DNA from: Rubrobacter sp.
GTDB taxonomy: Bacteria; Actinomycetota; Rubrobacteria; Rubrobacterales; Rubrobacteraceae
NCBI GenBank assembly: GCA_016781725.1
Contig: JADDPU010000279.1
Location: 10,236-50,667 of the forward strand
DNA length: 40,432 nt
Reading direction: 5' to 3'
The notes below the pieces were generated by a model. That model ran no database searches, was not told where the DNA came from, and worked only from the letters and a program-made list of their open reading frames with translations. Shown here one piece after another: positions 17,553 to 24,547 of the stretch. How positions within the stretch are numbered: position 1 is the stretch's first letter; each line of letters begins with the position of its first letter. Made by a program: the position numbers and the translations under genes.

Positions 17553-17992
17553 CACCCGCCGAGATCCCTTCCGGCGAACTCCTCGACGATCTCCGAGAAC
17601 GAGTCGTCGGCGCCCGAGACGTAGCGGTCCCACTCCTCGGAGTCCCAGATCTCCAACCTGTCGTCCACCCCGGTCACCGTGACGTCGCGGCGCAGGTTCG
17701 CGTACCGGGCGAGCTTCGTCGGGATCAAAACCCTCCCCTGCCGGTCGAGCGTCGCCTCGAAGGCCATGGAGAAGAACATCCGCGAGAGCTGCCGGCCCCG
17801 CGCCGACAGGTCCGCGTTGGCCTTTATGTTGGCCTTGAACGCTGCCCACTCCTCGGGCGGAAAGGCGAACAGACACCGGTCCACCCCCTTGGTAACGATG
17901 ATCCCGCCTTCGAAGTAAGACCGGAGACGGGAGGGGAGGGTCAGACGCCCTTTCTCATCCAGGGTGTGCTCGTACTCGCCTAGAAGGGCCAG
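17552..17992 (-). CDS. mraZ: Transcriptional regulator MraZ, probable CTG start
   Basis: MraZ is a DNA-binding regulator of the division cluster built from two AbrB-like halves. The frame contains both: GEYEHTLDEKGRLTLPSRL at the N-terminus and AFEATLDRQGRVLIPTKL in the second half. The first ATG/GTG/TTG in frame is a GTG at 17882-17884, which would remove the whole first half. Upstream of GEYEH the frame is open to a TAG, with no standard start codon between. A CTG at 17990-17992 gives a 146-residue protein starting like known MraZ (M-x-x-L-GEYEH) and has GGAGG eight bases upstream. The product is secure; the CTG is inferred. Confidence 0.85.
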   Translation of the reverse strand: MALLGEYEHTLDEKGRLTLPSRLRSYFEGGIIVTKGVDRCLFAFPPEEWAAFKANIKANADLSARGRQLSRMFFSMAFEATLDRQGRVLIPTKLARYANLRRDVTVTGVDDRLEIWDSEEWDRYVSGADDSFSEIVEEFAGRDLGG

Positions 17993-18003
17993 AGCCTCGT
18001 CCT

Positions 18004-18028
18004 CCCACTACGCTCCACTTCGACCCAC
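18004..18028 (-). promoter_or_regulatory. MraZ operator: three direct repeats with 10-base period
   Basis: On the minus strand the sequence reads GTGGG-N5-GTGGA-N5-GTGGG (plus-strand positions 18024-18028, 18014-18018, 18004-18008). MraZ proteins bind GTGGG/TGGGN direct repeats spaced by five bases upstream of their own gene. This matches in motif, period and position. The repeat nearest mraZ overlaps the GGGAGG ribosome site, so a bound MraZ would sit directly on the mraZ leader. Autoregulation of the cluster is inferred. Confidence 0.85.
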
Positions 18029-18038
18029 AACTGGCGAA

Positions 18039-18067
18039 ATTCTTGCATATGCACGGAAAATTCGCAA
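18039..18067 (-). promoter_or_regulatory. Candidate promoter of the mraZ-led division cluster
   Basis: Minus strand: a -35-like TTGCGA (18062-18067) and a -10-like AAGAAT (18039-18044), separated by 17 bases. Each matches four of six consensus bases. Transcription would start near 18032 and give a leader of about 40 bases containing the MraZ repeats. This is the only sigma-70-like pair I found just upstream of mraZ, and it is weak. Confidence 0.45.
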
Positions 18068-18325
18068 TCTCGACCGGCCCAAAGGCGCCGCAGACCCCTC
18101 ATTTGCCCGCTTTATACCCCGTTATCCCTCCCCCCTAGGGATCAGGACCCCTATAAGTGATAGGTGTTTCCGCCGGGGGGCCGGCTCTGAGGGGTGGTTG
18201 GTCGGGGGGTGGGGTATGTCACATGTGGGGTTCGTTTACTGGTGGCCCCCACAACATGTTGGGTCTCGGCGAAATCGCTGGTTGGTTGCCGGGGTTTGGT
18301 AGTAGGTTCGGTGATTCGAGAGGCT
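18068..18325. other. Intergenic stretch between mraZ promoter and tRNAs; G-rich tract and imperfect inverted repeat
   Basis: I see no gene here. Plus strand 18191-18214 is a G-rich run (GGGGTGGTTGGTCGGGGGGTGGGG split into G tracts) that could fold as a quadruplex. Just beyond it, TGTGGGG (18224-18230) pairs with CCCCACA (18247-18253) across a 16-base loop. Flanking this are short palindromes CACATGTG (18220-18227) and CAACATGTTG (18252-18261). No U-tract follows the hairpin in either direction, so it is not a clear terminator for the tRNAs. Confidence 0.4.
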
Positions 18326-18402
18326 TGGTGGGCCCACCAGGACTCGAACCTGGGACCGTCCGATTATGAGTCGGATGCTCTAACCAACTGAGCTATGGGC
18401 CC
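18326..18402 (-). tRNA. tRNA with CAU anticodon (Ile2 or elongator Met)
   Basis: The 77-base cloverleaf has a seven-pair acceptor stem (GGGCCCA with TGGGCCC), D arm AGCTCAGTTGGTTAGAGC, anticodon loop CTCATAA (anticodon CAU), T arm CCAGG-TTCGAGT-CCTGG, discriminator A and an encoded CCA. CAU is read by elongator tRNA-Met, or by tRNA-Ile2 after lysidine modification. The acceptor has C at positions 4 and 5, as in E. coli tRNA-Ile2 where these pairs favour TilS, so I lean to Ile2. This is not decisive. It is not an initiator: the first pair is a matched G-C and the anticodon stem lacks the three G-C pairs. Confidence 0.92.
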
Positions 18403-18430
18403 TCGCGGGGTACCTGGGTGGTACCGCTAG

Positions 18431-18503
<73 letters not shown>

Positions 18504-18518
18504 AGGTTTGCCGGATCG

Positions 18519-18547
18519 ATTATACGGTGTGGCCGTCCTGGCTTCAA
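18519..18547 (-). promoter_or_regulatory. Promoter of the two-tRNA unit
   Basis: Minus strand: TTGAAG (18542-18547) as -35 and a perfect TATAAT (18519-18524) as -10, with a 17-base spacer. It is the best sigma-70-like promoter in the window. Transcription would start near 18512, about 9 bases before tRNA-Asn. The -35 overlaps the dnaG stop codon (18544-18546). Confidence 0.8.
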
Positions 18548-21441
18548 GCGCGGGAGGCTACGGCGCGGAGGGCCTCCTTGAGGGTTTGTATCTCGGCCTG
18601 GAGCTCTTCCTTGCGGTCGTAGTCGGGGGTCTCTCGCTTGCCGCGCTCGCGGCTAAGGATCCCGAGCCGCAGCCAGGCCTCCCGGATGGAGGCCTCGGAT
18701 GGATAGAGCTTCTCGCCTCTCGCTGCGAGGGCTCCGATGTGGTCCATCAGCGGCCTGACCCTCTCATCGAGGAGTATGGCGCCAAGGTCGCTCCCTGCGT
18801 GCTCCCGCAGCAAGGCGAAGATACGGGCCTGGGCCTCCTCCCGGAAATCCTCGGTGCGTAGCAGTAAGGGCTCGGTCAGCGCGGGCGCTCGTATCCCCCG
18901 CTGGAGCGCGTCGGTCGCGAGGTCCGGACGGGCCAGGACGAGGGCGAGCACCACGCTCCCCGCCTCCGTGTGCGGATCAGACCGACGGATCCTCCGGGGC
19001 GAGGCTGGTTCGGTGGCCGGCTCCGCCGCCTCCAGGACCGTGGGGCTCACGCCCAGGGCCTCCGTAGCGAGACGCAGGGCTTCGCGGTAGAGGACTGGGT
19101 CTTTGATCTCCTGGATCATGCTCCTCACCTCGGGAACCGCGCGGGAGCGCTCCGTGGCACCCGTGCCGCGGGTGCGCGCGACGATGCGGCGGATGCCGTA
19201 CTCCAAGATCGGTACGGCATCGTCCAACAGCCCGGCGAAATCCTCCGGAGGGTGCTCGATCAGCCAGTCGGCCGGGTCCTCGGGTAGGCGGAGAACCCGG
19301 AGATCCAGCTTCAGCTCCGCGGCGGTCGCCGCCGCCCGCTCTATGGCCTTCTCCCCCGCCGCGTCGGGGTCGAAGAGCACGTAGATCCTGTCCGCGTAGC
19401 CGCTGAGCATCCGCAGGTGACCTGGGGTGGTCGCGGTCCCGAGGGTGGCAACAGCGTTTTTTATCCCCGATTGGTAGAGCATCAGCACGTCGGTGTAGCC
19501 CTCGACCACGAGCGCCGCACGCTCCCTGCGAACCGCCTCAGAGACCTGCGGAAACCCGTAGAGCAGGTCCCGCTTGTTGAAGATCTCCGTCTCGGGAGAG
19601 TTGAGGTACTTGGGCTGGGCGTCGCCCAAGGCCCTGGCACCGAAACCCACGATCCTACCCCGCCGGTCGGAGATGGGGAAGGTGATCCTACCCGCAAACC
19701 GCTCCCCACCTCGCGACGAAACCAGCCCCGCCGCCTCGAGGACCTCACGCTCGAAACCCAGCCTCCTCGCCACTCCCAGAAAACCCGATACCCCCCGCGG
19801 CGGCGCGTAGCCCAGGCGAAATTCTTCTATAGTAGAAAGCTCAAGTCGACGGCCTTCGAGGTAGCGGCGGGCCTGTTCTGCCTCGGGGGACTTGGATTTC
19901 AGGAGGTACTTGTGGTAGTAGACGGCAGCGGCGGCCAGGGCCTTGTGGATCTTCCGGCGGCGATCGGCCCTTGCCTTCGTGGTGGCCGGGTCTCCCCCAC
20001 CCTCGAACTGCAGGTCGACGCCGGACCTTTCGGCCAGGTAGGAGACGGCCTCGGCGAAGTCGAAGGACTTGAGGTCCATGATGAGCTTGATGGCGTCGCC
20101 GCCCCTCTGGCAGTTGTGGGTAACACCCATTTTGGTCAAGAACGTGTGAGAGCCCGTAGTGGTAATGTCGACGACCGTTACGGGCTCTTCTCGGGCAGGC
20201 TCCACCCTCTGTACGATAGAGCAAAAATAGCTCGCGCCATCGATCTCGGCGTAGAAGCCTTTCAGAGATTCCCTGCTGAGTATGTGTAAGGAGTAGGCTT
20301 TTCCATGCCGCACGCCATCCTTGCCGACCCGCTCCGGTATAGACGAGATCGAGCAAATCTTCCCCGTCTGGATGCACAGGCCAAAGATGCCGTAAGCGAG
20401 CTCTTCGGATACCGTGTCGGCCCTGGTCACCCGATCGTTCGTGTAGCCGTCTCCATCAAGATACCCCTCGATAAGGGCTGTCTGGCATTCCGCGGTCCAT
20501 TCCAGCATCTGGGTCGGCACCCTCTTGTGCTCGCATCCGCGTCCGAACCAGTATCCGAATAGGGCAGCAAGGTCCGTACTGGAGCACGTCACCTCGCAGA
20601 GGTTCTTGTCTGGCCTGACGAACTTGGAGCTTGACTTCCCGAATTCCTCATCGAGTATCCGCATGACTCGGGACGCTAGGGTTTCCTCGTGAGCACCAAA
20701 GCTCCACTTGAGCCCACCCCTGTAGAGCGAGCCTTCGACAAGCCAGACGCCATAAAGCCAAGCCGTGCGGGTGTTCGTGTGTAGCTTCTCGACCCGCTCT
20801 GGGCGTGGCCCTTTGGTGTACGGTTTGATCACTTGCCCTCCCAAGAGAGGGGCATCGTTTCGGTCCTCTGCCGAGATCACCGGGTAGAGCCAGAAGTCTC
20901 CACTGCGGACATCCGAGGCGTGATGAGCGGATAGGCGCGGGCCGAGGGTGTTCTTCGTGCGGAGCTTACTGGAGAACCGCAACCCGTCCTTGCCCGAATA
21001 CCGTTTGTGAACCCCAGGGATAGCTCGCAATGCCTCTTCCCGCCTAACGAAGACGCACCAATGGTCCGGGGTAAGCTCGATCCCCTCCTTCGCCGCGCCG
21101 GTCTTGATTCTCAAGGTAGGCCCTGACTTGAACCACTTATCTGTGATGGTCTCGCGGCGTCCGCCGAGACCGATAACCTCGTCGCCGACCTCTGTCGCGG
21201 CTATCGGGATCAGGCCCCTCGACGTCCAGATACGCTCGTTGGCCTCAAGGCACCCGAAACAGTAGTAAAACCCCCGGTCGGGGGCGACGCTGAATGAAGG
21301 GGTCTTCTCCTGATGGTCGGGGTACGGGCAGAGGCCGGCGAAGCGAGCCCCCTGCCGGCGCAGGGCCGTGAACTCCGAGGTCACCTCGACGATGTTCGCC
21401 GCCTCGCGGACCTCCTCTATGCTGCGCTGTGCGATCCTCAA
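18544..21441 (-). CDS. dnaG: DNA primase DnaG interrupted by an in-frame intein
   Basis: After removal of the intein the protein is about 585 residues, normal for DnaG. Its N-terminal zinc finger has CPYPDH (ligands C-x4-H), EKTPSFSV and FYYCFG/C. The helicase-independent core follows, with a TOPRIM domain (VVEGYTDVLMLYQ, LGTATTPGHLRML, FDPDAAGEKA), then a less conserved C-terminal DnaB-interaction domain. Primase makes RNA primers at the replication fork. I chose the TTG at 21439-21441 because the product starts MRIAQRSIEEVREAANIVEV, like known DnaG proteins. A TTG at 21471 would add ten residues and lies inside an inverted repeat. The gene ends on the tRNA promoter and diverges from ppc. 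Confidence 0.95.
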   Translation of the reverse strand: MRIAQRSIEEVREAANIVEVTSEFTALRRQGARFAGLCPYPDHQEKTPSFSVAPDRGFYYCFGCLEANERIWTSRGLIPIAATEVGDEVIGLGGRRETITDKWFKSGPTLRIKTGAAKEGIELTPDHWCVFVRREEALRAIPGVHKRYSGKDGLRFSSKLRTKNTLGPRLSAHHASDVRSGDFWLYPVISAEDRNDAPLLGGQVIKPYTKGPRPERVEKLHTNTRTAWLYGVWLVEGSLYRGGLKWSFGAHEETLASRVMRILDEEFGKSSSKFVRPDKNLCEVTCSSTDLAALFGYWFGRGCEHKRVPTQMLEWTAECQTALIEGYLDGDGYTNDRVTRADTVSEELAYGIFGLCIQTGKICSISSIPERVGKDGVRHGKAYSLHILSRESLKGFYAEIDGASYFCSIVQRVEPAREEPVTVVDITTTGSHTFLTKMGVTHNCQRGGDAIKLIMDLKSFDFAEAVSYLAERSGVDLQFEGGGDPATTKARADRRRKIHKALAAAAVYYHKYLLKSKSPEAEQARRYLEGRRLELSTIEEFRLGYAPPRGVSGFLGVARRLGFEREVLEAAGLVSSRGGERFAGRITFPISDRRGRIVGFGARALGDAQPKYLNSPETEIFNKRDLLYGFPQVSEAVRRERAALVVEGYTDVLMLYQSGIKNAVATLGTATTPGHLRMLSGYADRIYVLFDPDAAGEKAIERAAATAAELKLDLRVLRLPEDPADWLIEHPPEDFAGLLDDAVPILEYGIRRIVARTRGTGATERSRAVPEVRSMIQEIKDPVLYREALRLATEALGVSPTVLEAAEPATEPASPRRIRRSDPHTEAGSVVLALVLARPDLATDALQRGIRAPALTEPLLLRTEDFREEAQARIFALLREHAGSDLGAILLDERVRPLMDHIGALAARGEKLYPSEASIREAWLRLGILSRERGKRETPDYDRKEELQAEIQTLKEALRAVASRA
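20113..21252 (-). mobile_element. Intein with LAGLIDADG homing endonuclease, inside the DnaG zinc finger
   Basis: The 380-residue insert starts with Cys1 (CLEANERIW, block A) and has a block-B motif ELTPDHWCVF (about residue 60). Two LAGLIDADG motifs follow, VWLVEGSLY (about 165) and LIEGYLDGDGY (about 262), both with their acidic residue. It ends in DITTTGSHTF then VTHN, followed by Cys+1 of the host (CQRGGDAIK). All residues needed for self-splicing and for endonuclease activity appear intact. Splicing would join FYYCFG to CQRGGDAI and restore the CHC2 zinc finger. Base composition is lower in GC: one 60-base stretch at 20641 counts 32 G/C, against 42 in dnaG at 19681. This suggests horizontal arrival. 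Confidence 0.95.
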
Positions 21442-21455
21442 TCCCCGGGTCCCCG

Positions 21456-21471
21456 TTGTACGAGTGTACAA
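21456..21471. promoter_or_regulatory. Perfect inverted repeat between dnaG and ppc (candidate operator)
   Basis: The sequence is TTGTAC-GAGT-GTACAA, six-base arms perfectly matched. It lies between the divergent dnaG and ppc starts, so a regulator bound here could affect either gene. Arms of this type resemble operators of GntR-like repressors. No regulator gene is next to it, and the resemblance is only suggestive. Confidence 0.5.
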
Positions 21472-21499
21472 ATATCCTTATCCATCGTGGTCTGGATCG

Positions 21500-21515
21500 A
21501 GGGTAATGTTACCCT
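21500..21515. promoter_or_regulatory. Second perfect inverted repeat upstream of ppc
   Basis: The sequence AGGGTAA-TG-TTACCCT is a seven-base-arm palindrome centred 44 bases from the repeat at 21456. Its right part contains TACCCT (21510-21515), which fits a TANNNT -10 box seven bases before a GTG at 21523. The palindrome may therefore be both promoter and operator of ppc. The local third-codon-position GC is low, which argues it is non-coding. Confidence 0.45.
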
Positions 21516-21522
21516 AACGGCC

Positions 21523-24345
21523 GTGGATATCCGCGCTCGATCTGTGGAGACGCCGGCGGGGGCCGAGTACGCCGACCTGCCGCCCGGGATCGGCTTCGAG
21601 CCGAAGGACGAGCCGCTGCGGCGGGACATCAACCTCTTGGGGCGGGTCCTGGGTCGGGTATTGCTCGAACAGGAGGGTCCAGACCTCTTCGGCACAGAAG
21701 AGGAGATAAGGCTCCTGTGCAAGCGGCTTCGCACCGACTACGACTCCGGGCTCGAGGAGCGACTCAAGCGGCGCATCGAGGCTTCGAGCCCGGGTGAACT
21801 CCGGAAGATCGTGCGGGCGTTCTCTGCGTACTTCCAGCTCGTCAACATCGCCGAACGATACCACCGGGTGCGCCGGCGGCGGCAGTACGAGTCCTCGCCA
21901 GGCAACCCGCCGCAGCGCGCGTCCATCGCCAGCGCGCTCGCCCGCCTGAAGGGAGAAGGGGTTGGGGCGGCAGAGCTCCAGAGGGTACTCGACGGTATGA
22001 ACGTCGGTCTGGTGCTTACCGCCCACCCGACGGAGGCCTTGCGGCGTAGCGTGCGGCGAAAGCACGTCAGGATCGCGGAGATGCTCGAGGCCCTGGAGTT
22101 TCCGGGCCTTACGTGGAAAGAGCGCCGGCGCCTGGAGGAGGAGCTGGCCGAAGAGATCACAGTCCTCTGGCAGACCGACGAGCTCAGGGTCCGCCGTCCC
22201 GAGGTCGACCAGGAGCTAGAGCGGACGCTGCTCTACTTCGAGAACCCCCTGATCTCGGCAACCCTCGAAGCGTACCGGGAGTTCGAGGATGAGCTGTCGC
22301 GCCAGTTTCCGGAGAGCACCCCGCACCTCGGTCGCGTGCTCGAGTTCGGCTCCTGGGTCGGGGGGGATCAGGACGGCAACCCCTTCGTCGAGCCGGGGAT
22401 GATCGAAGCCGCCCTCCGGCTGCACCGGGAGGTCATCCTGAAGCGGCACCTGAGTTCCGCGCTCTGGCTCGTAGACCACCTGAGCGTGTCGACCAGGATG
22501 ATCGAGGTCTCAAGTGAACTGCGTGGATCGGTCGAGCGCGACGAGCGGCTTATGCCCGAGGTTGCCGAGCGCCACCGCACGGTGGACCCCAACGAGATCT
22601 ACCGCCGCAAGCTGCTCCTCGTCGCCGAGCGTCTGAGGCGAACCCTGGCCGAACCGGGCTCGCCCACCTCCTACGAGAGCGCGGGCGAGTTCGTAGGGGA
22701 TCTGAAGGTAGTTCGCGAAAGCCTTCTCAGACACGAAGGCGGCCGGATCGCCGACAGTGCCCTGCGCGACCTGATCCGGCAGGTCGATGTGTTCGGCTTC
22801 CACCTCGCGAAGCTGGACGTTCGTCAGGAGAGCTCCGTGATAACGCGAACGGTCTCACAGCTGGTGGCCGCGAATACGGGGGTGGACCCGCAGGAGATGG
22901 ACGAGAGCGCCCGGGCCGCACTCTTGCGGAGGCTCTTGGTGGCGCCCGACCCCCTGCCATCCGTCCCGGAAGGCCTCCCCGAAGAGGCCAGCCGGGTCCT
23001 GGAGACCTTCGAGCGTATCCGGCGGTGCGTGGAGGCCTTCGTCGAGCCGCCGGTCGAGACTTTCGTGCTCAGCATGGCCCACCATGCGAGCGACGTCCTG
23101 AGCGTACAGCTTCTGGCCCGGCGCGCCGGGCTGCTCCGGGTGGATGGGAGGGGCACATGCACGGCCAACTACCTCAGGATCACGCCGCTCTTCGAGACCG
23201 TGGAGGACCTTCGGGGGGCGCCCGGGGTGCTGCGAGACCTGCTGGAGGACCCTTTCTACCGCTCTGCGCTCTCACGGAGCGGCGACCTGCAGGAGATCAT
23301 GCTCGGCTACAGCGACTCCGGTAAGGACGCGGGCTACGTCACTAGCAACTGGACCCTCTATAAAGCCCAAAGTATGCTCTCCGCGGTGGCCCGCGAATAC
23401 GGCGTGAGGTTGCGGCTCTTCCACGGGCGCGGCGGCAGCGCGGGACGCGGCGGCGGTCCGAGCTACCAGGCGATCATGGCCCAGCCCGCCCATACTCTCG
23501 ACGGCAGCATCCGCATAACCGAGCAGGGCGAGGTCATCTCGTTCAAGTACAGCATGCGGGGCCTGGCCCGCCGCAACCTGGATACCATCCTGGCCGCCGT
23601 ACTCGAAGCGAGCGCCGGCGACGCCCCCCGCGAACCCGAGGCCCGCTGGGTGGAGGTCATGGAGGGCCTCTCCTCCACGTCCCGCGAGGTCTACCGGAGC
23701 CTGGTCTACGAAGACGAAGGGTTCTTGCGCTTCTTCGCAGAAGCCTCCCCCATCGGAGAGCTCGCCCTACTCAACATGGGCAGCCGGCCGGCGCGCCGGG
23801 CGCAGAACCCGTCGGTCGAGAGCCTCAGGGCTATCCCGTGGGTCTTCGCCTGGACCCAGAACCGCTTTCTGCTCCCGTCGTGGTACGGCGCCGGTAGCGC
23901 GTTCGATGCCTACGCCGCCACGGACGAGGGGCTCGGGGTACTGCGCGAGATGTACGAGGGGTGGCCTTTCTTCCGGACGCTCGTGGACTTTATGCAGATG
24001 ACCCTGGCCAAGAGCGACCTGCGCATAGCCGAGACCTACACGGCGCTGGTCTCGGAGCCGAAAGACAGGGAGAGGTTGTGGAGGAGGATCTCGGAGGAGC
24101 ACGCCTCCTGCGTCGAGGCCGTGCTCCGAATCACCGGCAACCGGGAGCTGCTGGACGAGAGCCCCGTGCTTCAGAGATCCATACGCCTCCGTAACCCCTA
24201 TGTCGACCCACTCTCTTACATCCAGGTAAGCCTGCTGCGCCGGCTCCGCGCGCTCCCCGAAGGGTCACCGGACCGGGAGGCAGTACTCAACACCCTGCTC
24301 CTGACCATCTCCGGCGTCTCCTCGGGGATGCTGAACACGGGCTGA
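21523..24345 (+). CDS. ppc: Phosphoenolpyruvate carboxylase
   Basis: The protein of about 940 residues carries the PEPC catalytic motifs: VLTAHPTEALRR (active-site His), GSWVGGDQDGNPFV, GYSDSGKDAGYVTSNW, LFHGRGGSAGRGGGPSYQAI and the C-terminal NTG. It adds bicarbonate to phosphoenolpyruvate to give oxaloacetate, refilling the TCA cycle. It is the only long plus-strand gene in the first 37 kb. The start is uncertain. Candidates are GTG at 21487, 21523 and 21544, none with a ribosome site. Codon third-position GC becomes typical only from about 21544. I list 21523, which has a TANNNT box seven bases upstream as in leaderless genes. Confidence 0.93.
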   Translation: MDIRARSVETPAGAEYADLPPGIGFEPKDEPLRRDINLLGRVLGRVLLEQEGPDLFGTEEEIRLLCKRLRTDYDSGLEERLKRRIEASSPGELRKIVRAFSAYFQLVNIAERYHRVRRRRQYESSPGNPPQRASIASALARLKGEGVGAAELQRVLDGMNVGLVLTAHPTEALRRSVRRKHVRIAEMLEALEFPGLTWKERRRLEEELAEEITVLWQTDELRVRRPEVDQELERTLLYFENPLISATLEAYREFEDELSRQFPESTPHLGRVLEFGSWVGGDQDGNPFVEPGMIEAALRLHREVILKRHLSSALWLVDHLSVSTRMIEVSSELRGSVERDERLMPEVAERHRTVDPNEIYRRKLLLVAERLRRTLAEPGSPTSYESAGEFVGDLKVVRESLLRHEGGRIADSALRDLIRQVDVFGFHLAKLDVRQESSVITRTVSQLVAANTGVDPQEMDESARAALLRRLLVAPDPLPSVPEGLPEEASRVLETFERIRRCVEAFVEPPVETFVLSMAHHASDVLSVQLLARRAGLLRVDGRGTCTANYLRITPLFETVEDLRGAPGVLRDLLEDPFYRSALSRSGDLQEIMLGYSDSGKDAGYVTSNWTLYKAQSMLSAVAREYGVRLRLFHGRGGSAGRGGGPSYQAIMAQPAHTLDGSIRITEQGEVISFKYSMRGLARRNLDTILAAVLEASAGDAPREPEARWVEVMEGLSSTSREVYRSLVYEDEGFLRFFAEASPIGELALLNMGSRPARRAQNPSVESLRAIPWVFAWTQNRFLLPSWYGAGSAFDAYAATDEGLGVLREMYEGWPFFRTLVDFMQMTLAKSDLRIAETYTALVSEPKDRERLWRRISEEHASCVEAVLRITGNRELLDESPVLQRSIRLRNPYVDPLSYIQVSLLRRLRALPEGSPDREAVLNTLLLTISGVSSGMLNTG

Positions 24346-24376
24346 CCAGGCGAGCAGACCTCTCCCTAGGGGCCCC

Positions 24377-24415
24377 GGGTTGCCCCCGGCCTCGGCGGGC
24401 CGGAGCCCGCAACCC
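24377..24415. terminator. Compound hairpin between convergent ppc and dgt
   Basis: GGGTTGC (24377-24383) pairs perfectly with GCAACCC (24409-24415), and inside it CGGCC (24387-24391) pairs with GGCCG (24398-24402). It lies 32 bases after the ppc stop and 133 bases beyond the dgt stop. No U-tract follows, so it would be an atypical terminator. The same bases are also part of a possible gene remnant. Confidence 0.4.
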
Positions 24416-24523
24416 TCGTAGAAGCTCCGCAGGTGCGGCTCGAAGTCTACGCGCAGCCAACGCCAGAGGTAGGCTCACGCGGTAGATCACCTCCGGCTCG
24501 TCGCGGCGCTCTCCGGTCAGGGC
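24378..24523 (-). pseudogene. Possible remnant of a GNAT-type acetyltransferase C-terminus
   Basis: In the 200-base gap between ppc and dgt, one minus-strand frame reads LRVDFEPHLRSFYEGCGLRP. It resembles the end of GNAT acetyltransferases (strand, helix, then F/Y-Y-E-x-x-G-F/L-R). A different frame just upstream reads ERRDEPEVIYRVSL, so at least one frameshift would be needed. No start codon or complete fold is present. If the resemblance is real, this is a decayed fragment; otherwise it is chance in GC-rich DNA. Confidence 0.25.
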
Positions 24524-24547
24524 GCCTCACCCCATCCGGCGCTGCCC

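Noticed and set aside
18224..18253. Rho-independent terminator for the tRNA unit
   Set aside because: The stem is only seven pairs with a 16-base loop and has no following U-tract.
20113..21252. Insertion sequence or group I/II intron in dnaG
   Set aside because: The insert is in frame with no stops, and has intein blocks A, B, F and G with catalytic residues; no transposase or terminal repeats are present.
21456..21471. LexA/SOS box
   Set aside because: The arms TTGTAC/GTACAA do not match the GAAC/GTTC-type box of Gram-positive LexA.
24287..24490. 67-codon minus-strand ORF after ppc
   Set aside because: It overlaps the conserved ppc C-terminus antisense, has no ribosome site, and is better explained as remnant or hairpin sequence.
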